Shown here piece by piece: positions 5,128 through 6,760 of a stretch of 6,760 nucleotides of DNA. How positions within the stretch are numbered: position 1 is the first letter of the stretch; the number at the start of each line of letters is the position of its first letter. The stretch lies in NCBI GenBank assembly GCA_025357775.1, contig JANXOQ010000172.1:1-6760 (forward strand), written 5' to 3'. Below the pieces are notes generated by a model. It saw nothing but the letters and a program-made list of their open reading frames with translations. It searched no databases and was not told where the DNA came from. The position numbers were made by a program, and so were the translations under genes. The DNA is from Ferruginibacter sp. Lineage in GTDB: Bacteria > Bacteroidota > Bacteroidia > Chitinophagales > Chitinophagaceae.

Positions 5128-5454
5128 ATGGGAAGAAAGAAAATAAATAATGCCAAAACTGTAAACTATACTTTAAGATTAAGCACAGATGAAAATAAAA
5201 TATTGAGGGAAAAAGAAATTAGTACAGGATTAAAGAGAAGCCAGCTAATAAGAAAATTTATAATTAAAGTTGAAGTGAAAATAATAAGGATTGAACAAAG
5301 CGAAAGAGTGTTAATGAGTAATCTTTTAAAAATCGGCGTTAACCTAAATCAAGCTGTAAAAATATCTCACCAAACTGCAGGCGCAAAACTTTATTTGGTA
5401 CAAGAAGAAATAAACAAAATAAAAATAATTACCGATAAATATTTTAATCAATGA
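5128..5454 (+). CDS. mobC: MobC-like relaxosome accessory protein (ribbon-helix-helix)
   Basis: The 108-residue basic protein binds oriT and helps the relaxase open and nick DNA. Residues 12-46 (VNYTLRLSTDENKILREKEI followed by STGLKRSQLIRKFII) form a ribbon-helix-helix DNA-binding unit. The C-terminal half carries the MobC signature SNLLKIGVNLNQAVKI (64-79), then a helix ending EEINKIKIITDKYF. The length is typical of Bacteroidota mobilization accessory proteins of the MobC/BmgB kind. The ATG at 5128 follows an AT-rich leader and gives the usual basic MGRKK start. The TGA stop (5452-5454) overlaps the relaxase start (ATGA), a standard arrangement for this pair. The protein probably binds the hairpin region directly upstream and may repress its own operon. 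The family call is strong; the exact binding site is inferred. Confidence 0.88.
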   Translation: MGRKKINNAKTVNYTLRLSTDENKILREKEISTGLKRSQLIRKFIIKVEVKIIRIEQSERVLMSNLLKIGVNLNQAVKISHQTAGAKLYLVQEEINKIKIITDKYFNQ

Positions 5455-6233
5455 TTTGTAAGACAGTGACAGGAAAAGGATTTAAAGGATGTGTAAATTA
5501 TGTATATGATAAAGTAATAGAAGGGAAAGGAGAAATAATTGCAAGTAAAGATGTTTCTATAGATGAAAAAAAATATGCAATTAGGGAGATGATAGAACAA
5601 GCAAAGACTTATGAAGATAGCAGAAGTACAGGAAAGTTTGTTTGGCATCCAAGTATTGCGTTTCCTAAAAATGAAATGGTAAACGATGAATTAATGAAGA
5701 ACGTTGCAATGGACTATATCGAGAAAATGCAACTAGATAAATCGCAGTACATGGTAATAAAGCATACTGATACTGAGCATAAACATTTTCACATTGTTGC
5801 TAATCGTATAAATAGTGAAAGCAAACTAGTTTCTGACAGCTATACAAAAAATAGAGATTATACCTTTTCTCGTGAAATGGAAGTAAAATATAACTTAGAA
5901 AAAATGGAGGTTAAGGATGGCGAAATAAATACAGACAGTTATAAAAACAAAGCTGATAAACAAAAAATTGATATTAAGAACGATGTAAAAGAAGGTATGG
6001 CATCTTCTGTATCAAAAGAGGACTTTATTAAAAAACTGAAGGAGAAAAATATTGAGGTAACAGAAAGAGGTAAAGAATATAAGTTTAAGAAAACAGACGT
6101 TGAAAGTGGTAAATCTTATGACTTTAGAGGAACTACTATTGATAAAAATTATTCAAAAGAAAATATAAATAATTTGATAAACGAAAATGCTTTAGAACAA
6201 GGGCATCAAAATAAAAATGAATTTTCAAAATAG
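5451..6233 (+). CDS. Relaxase / mobilization nuclease (Relaxase family, MobP-like)
   Basis: This 260-residue protein would nick oriT and carry the strand into the recipient. The N-terminus MICKTVTGKGFKGCVNYVYD holds the candidate catalytic tyrosines Y17 and Y19. VWHPSIAFP (64-72) matches the conserved W-H-x-S-x-x-F strand. The metal-binding histidine motif is intact: H105, D107, H110, H112 and H114 in KHTDTEHKHFHIVANRI. Residues 190-240 (SVSKEDFIKKLKEKNIEVTE and the following KYSK-type beta segment) match the C-terminal extension often seen after the nuclease in Bacteroidota relaxases. There is no primase or helicase domain. The protein is on the short side for the family but all nuclease motifs are present, so it should be active. 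It is ATGA-coupled to the MobC-like gene. No coupling protein or type IV secretion gene is visible, so transfer would depend on a helper element. Confidence 0.9.
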   Translation: MICKTVTGKGFKGCVNYVYDKVIEGKGEIIASKDVSIDEKKYAIREMIEQAKTYEDSRSTGKFVWHPSIAFPKNEMVNDELMKNVAMDYIEKMQLDKSQYMVIKHTDTEHKHFHIVANRINSESKLVSDSYTKNRDYTFSREMEVKYNLEKMEVKDGEINTDSYKNKADKQKIDIKNDVKEGMASSVSKEDFIKKLKEKNIEVTERGKEYKFKKTDVESGKSYDFRGTTIDKNYSKENINNLINENALEQGHQNKNEFSK

Positions 6234-6259
6234 ATTTTTAAACCTTAAAATAATTAAAC

Positions 6260-6733
6260 ATGACAGAACTTGAAAGACACGAACTAGCTGTACGATTACA
6301 AGAAAAATACATGCAAGAAGAAAGAGATTGGGAAGATGAAGAAAATAAGTACAAAGAAAAACAAAATGAAATTGAACAGGAGCAGACTATTACAACTGAC
6401 AGAAGCCCTCAATTAGAAATTGGTAATAATTTTGAATATGATTTAGAAGATGATTTAAATCTCGGACAATTTAATAATTTGGATGCCTTAATGGTAAAAG
6501 AAGCTGAAATAATAAAAGACAATTTTAAAAATGGCGTTTACAATGATACAGAGGCAGAATTGCAAAAAGAACGGCTAGTTCAAATTGAAGAAATTATAAA
6601 TGAATACAATAAAACGGAAGGGAAAAATACTGACGAAGAAATAGAGCAACCATTGAGTAAAGATATTATTCAAAATGAGATGTATAAAATGCAAAATGAT
6701 GGAGAAACAAAATCTAATGACATTGAAAAATAA
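6260..6733 (+). CDS. Acidic, helical hypothetical protein of the mobilization operon
   Basis: The 157-residue protein starts 26 bp after the relaxase stop behind the A-rich leader TTAAAATAATTAAAC and is probably cotranscribed. It is very rich in Glu, Asp, Lys, Asn and Gln. Residues 1-42 (TELERHELAVRLQEKYMQEE and on) and about 78-116 look like long charged helices or coiled coils, separated by an acidic loop at 51-72 (EIGNNFEYDLEDDLNLGQF). It has no membrane segment, signal peptide, cysteine or recognisable catalytic motif. I do not recognise the family. Its position suggests an accessory role in mobilization, for example binding the relaxase or a partner from the helper element. It may also replace the C-terminal region that longer relaxases carry in the same chain. 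Both ideas are inference from context. Confidence 0.7.
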   Translation: MTELERHELAVRLQEKYMQEERDWEDEENKYKEKQNEIEQEQTITTDRSPQLEIGNNFEYDLEDDLNLGQFNNLDALMVKEAEIIKDNFKNGVYNDTEAELQKERLVQIEEIINEYNKTEGKNTDEEIEQPLSKDIIQNEMYKMQNDGETKSNDIEK

Positions 6734-6741
6734 TATTAAAT

Positions 6742-6760
6742 ATGAAAAAAATTGTAAAAT
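6742..6760 (+). CDS. Start of a further gene, cut by the window edge
   Basis: An ATG at 6742, eight bases after the preceding TAA and behind an A-rich leader, opens MKKIVK before the window ends. The spacing, strand and lysine-rich N-terminus fit the next gene of the mobilization operon, but six codons are too few to identify it. Confidence 0.4.

Overview
The window is about 70% A+T and reads as accessory DNA from a Bacteroidota bacterium, probably of the Flavobacteriia or a nearby class. Four things point that way. Start codons are preceded by A-rich leaders rather than strong Shine-Dalgarno sequences. One good match to the Bacteroidota promoter (TTTG / TAnnTTTG) is present. The primase-helicase is of a kind I know mainly from Bacteroidota mobile elements. 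The gene set (excisionase-like HTH, primase-helicase, CHC2/Toprim primase, ParA-like ATPase, MobC, relaxase) is the usual core of mobilizable plasmids and integrative mobilizable elements in that phylum. No integrase, Rep initiator or conjugation pore gene lies in the window, so plasmid and integrated element cannot be told apart here.

Layout. Positions 2-523 hold the 3' part of an unrecognised gene, ending in a short GC-rich patch. Positions 605-3300 form a replication block: an HTH protein whose start codon is covered by a perfect 10-bp inverted repeat, an SF3-type primase-helicase, a 237-bp leader carrying most of an ordered array of TTGATG/CATCAA boxes, and a CHC2/Toprim primase-like protein. 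Positions 3301-3450 contain what looks like a tiny membrane-peptide gene broken by an in-frame TGA. Positions 3451-4574 hold a ParA-like ATPase translationally coupled (ATGA) to a single-pass membrane protein. A small basic protein is encoded on the minus strand (4543-4848) and overlaps the membrane-protein gene tail to tail. Positions 4849-5127 are a non-coding region with a chain of short-loop hairpins, the best oriT candidate. Positions 5128-6733 are the mobilization operon: MobC-like accessory protein, relaxase (again ATGA-coupled) and an acidic protein of unknown function. A further gene starts at 6742 and runs off the end.

How it may work together (inference). The HTH protein would control the replication block. 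The helicase and primase would act at an origin, for which the box array between their genes is the natural candidate. MobC and the relaxase would bind and nick within the hairpin region to start transfer through a helper element's pore. The ParA-like ATPase and its membrane partner could position the DNA or the relaxosome at the membrane.

The most unusual observation is the box array at 2189-2395: ten exact hexamers plus one near match, in clusters with 8- and 11-bp steps and arranged almost symmetrically about position 2293. Next are the missing Toprim glutamate in the primase, the hairpin chain, and the nonsense-interrupted peptide gene.
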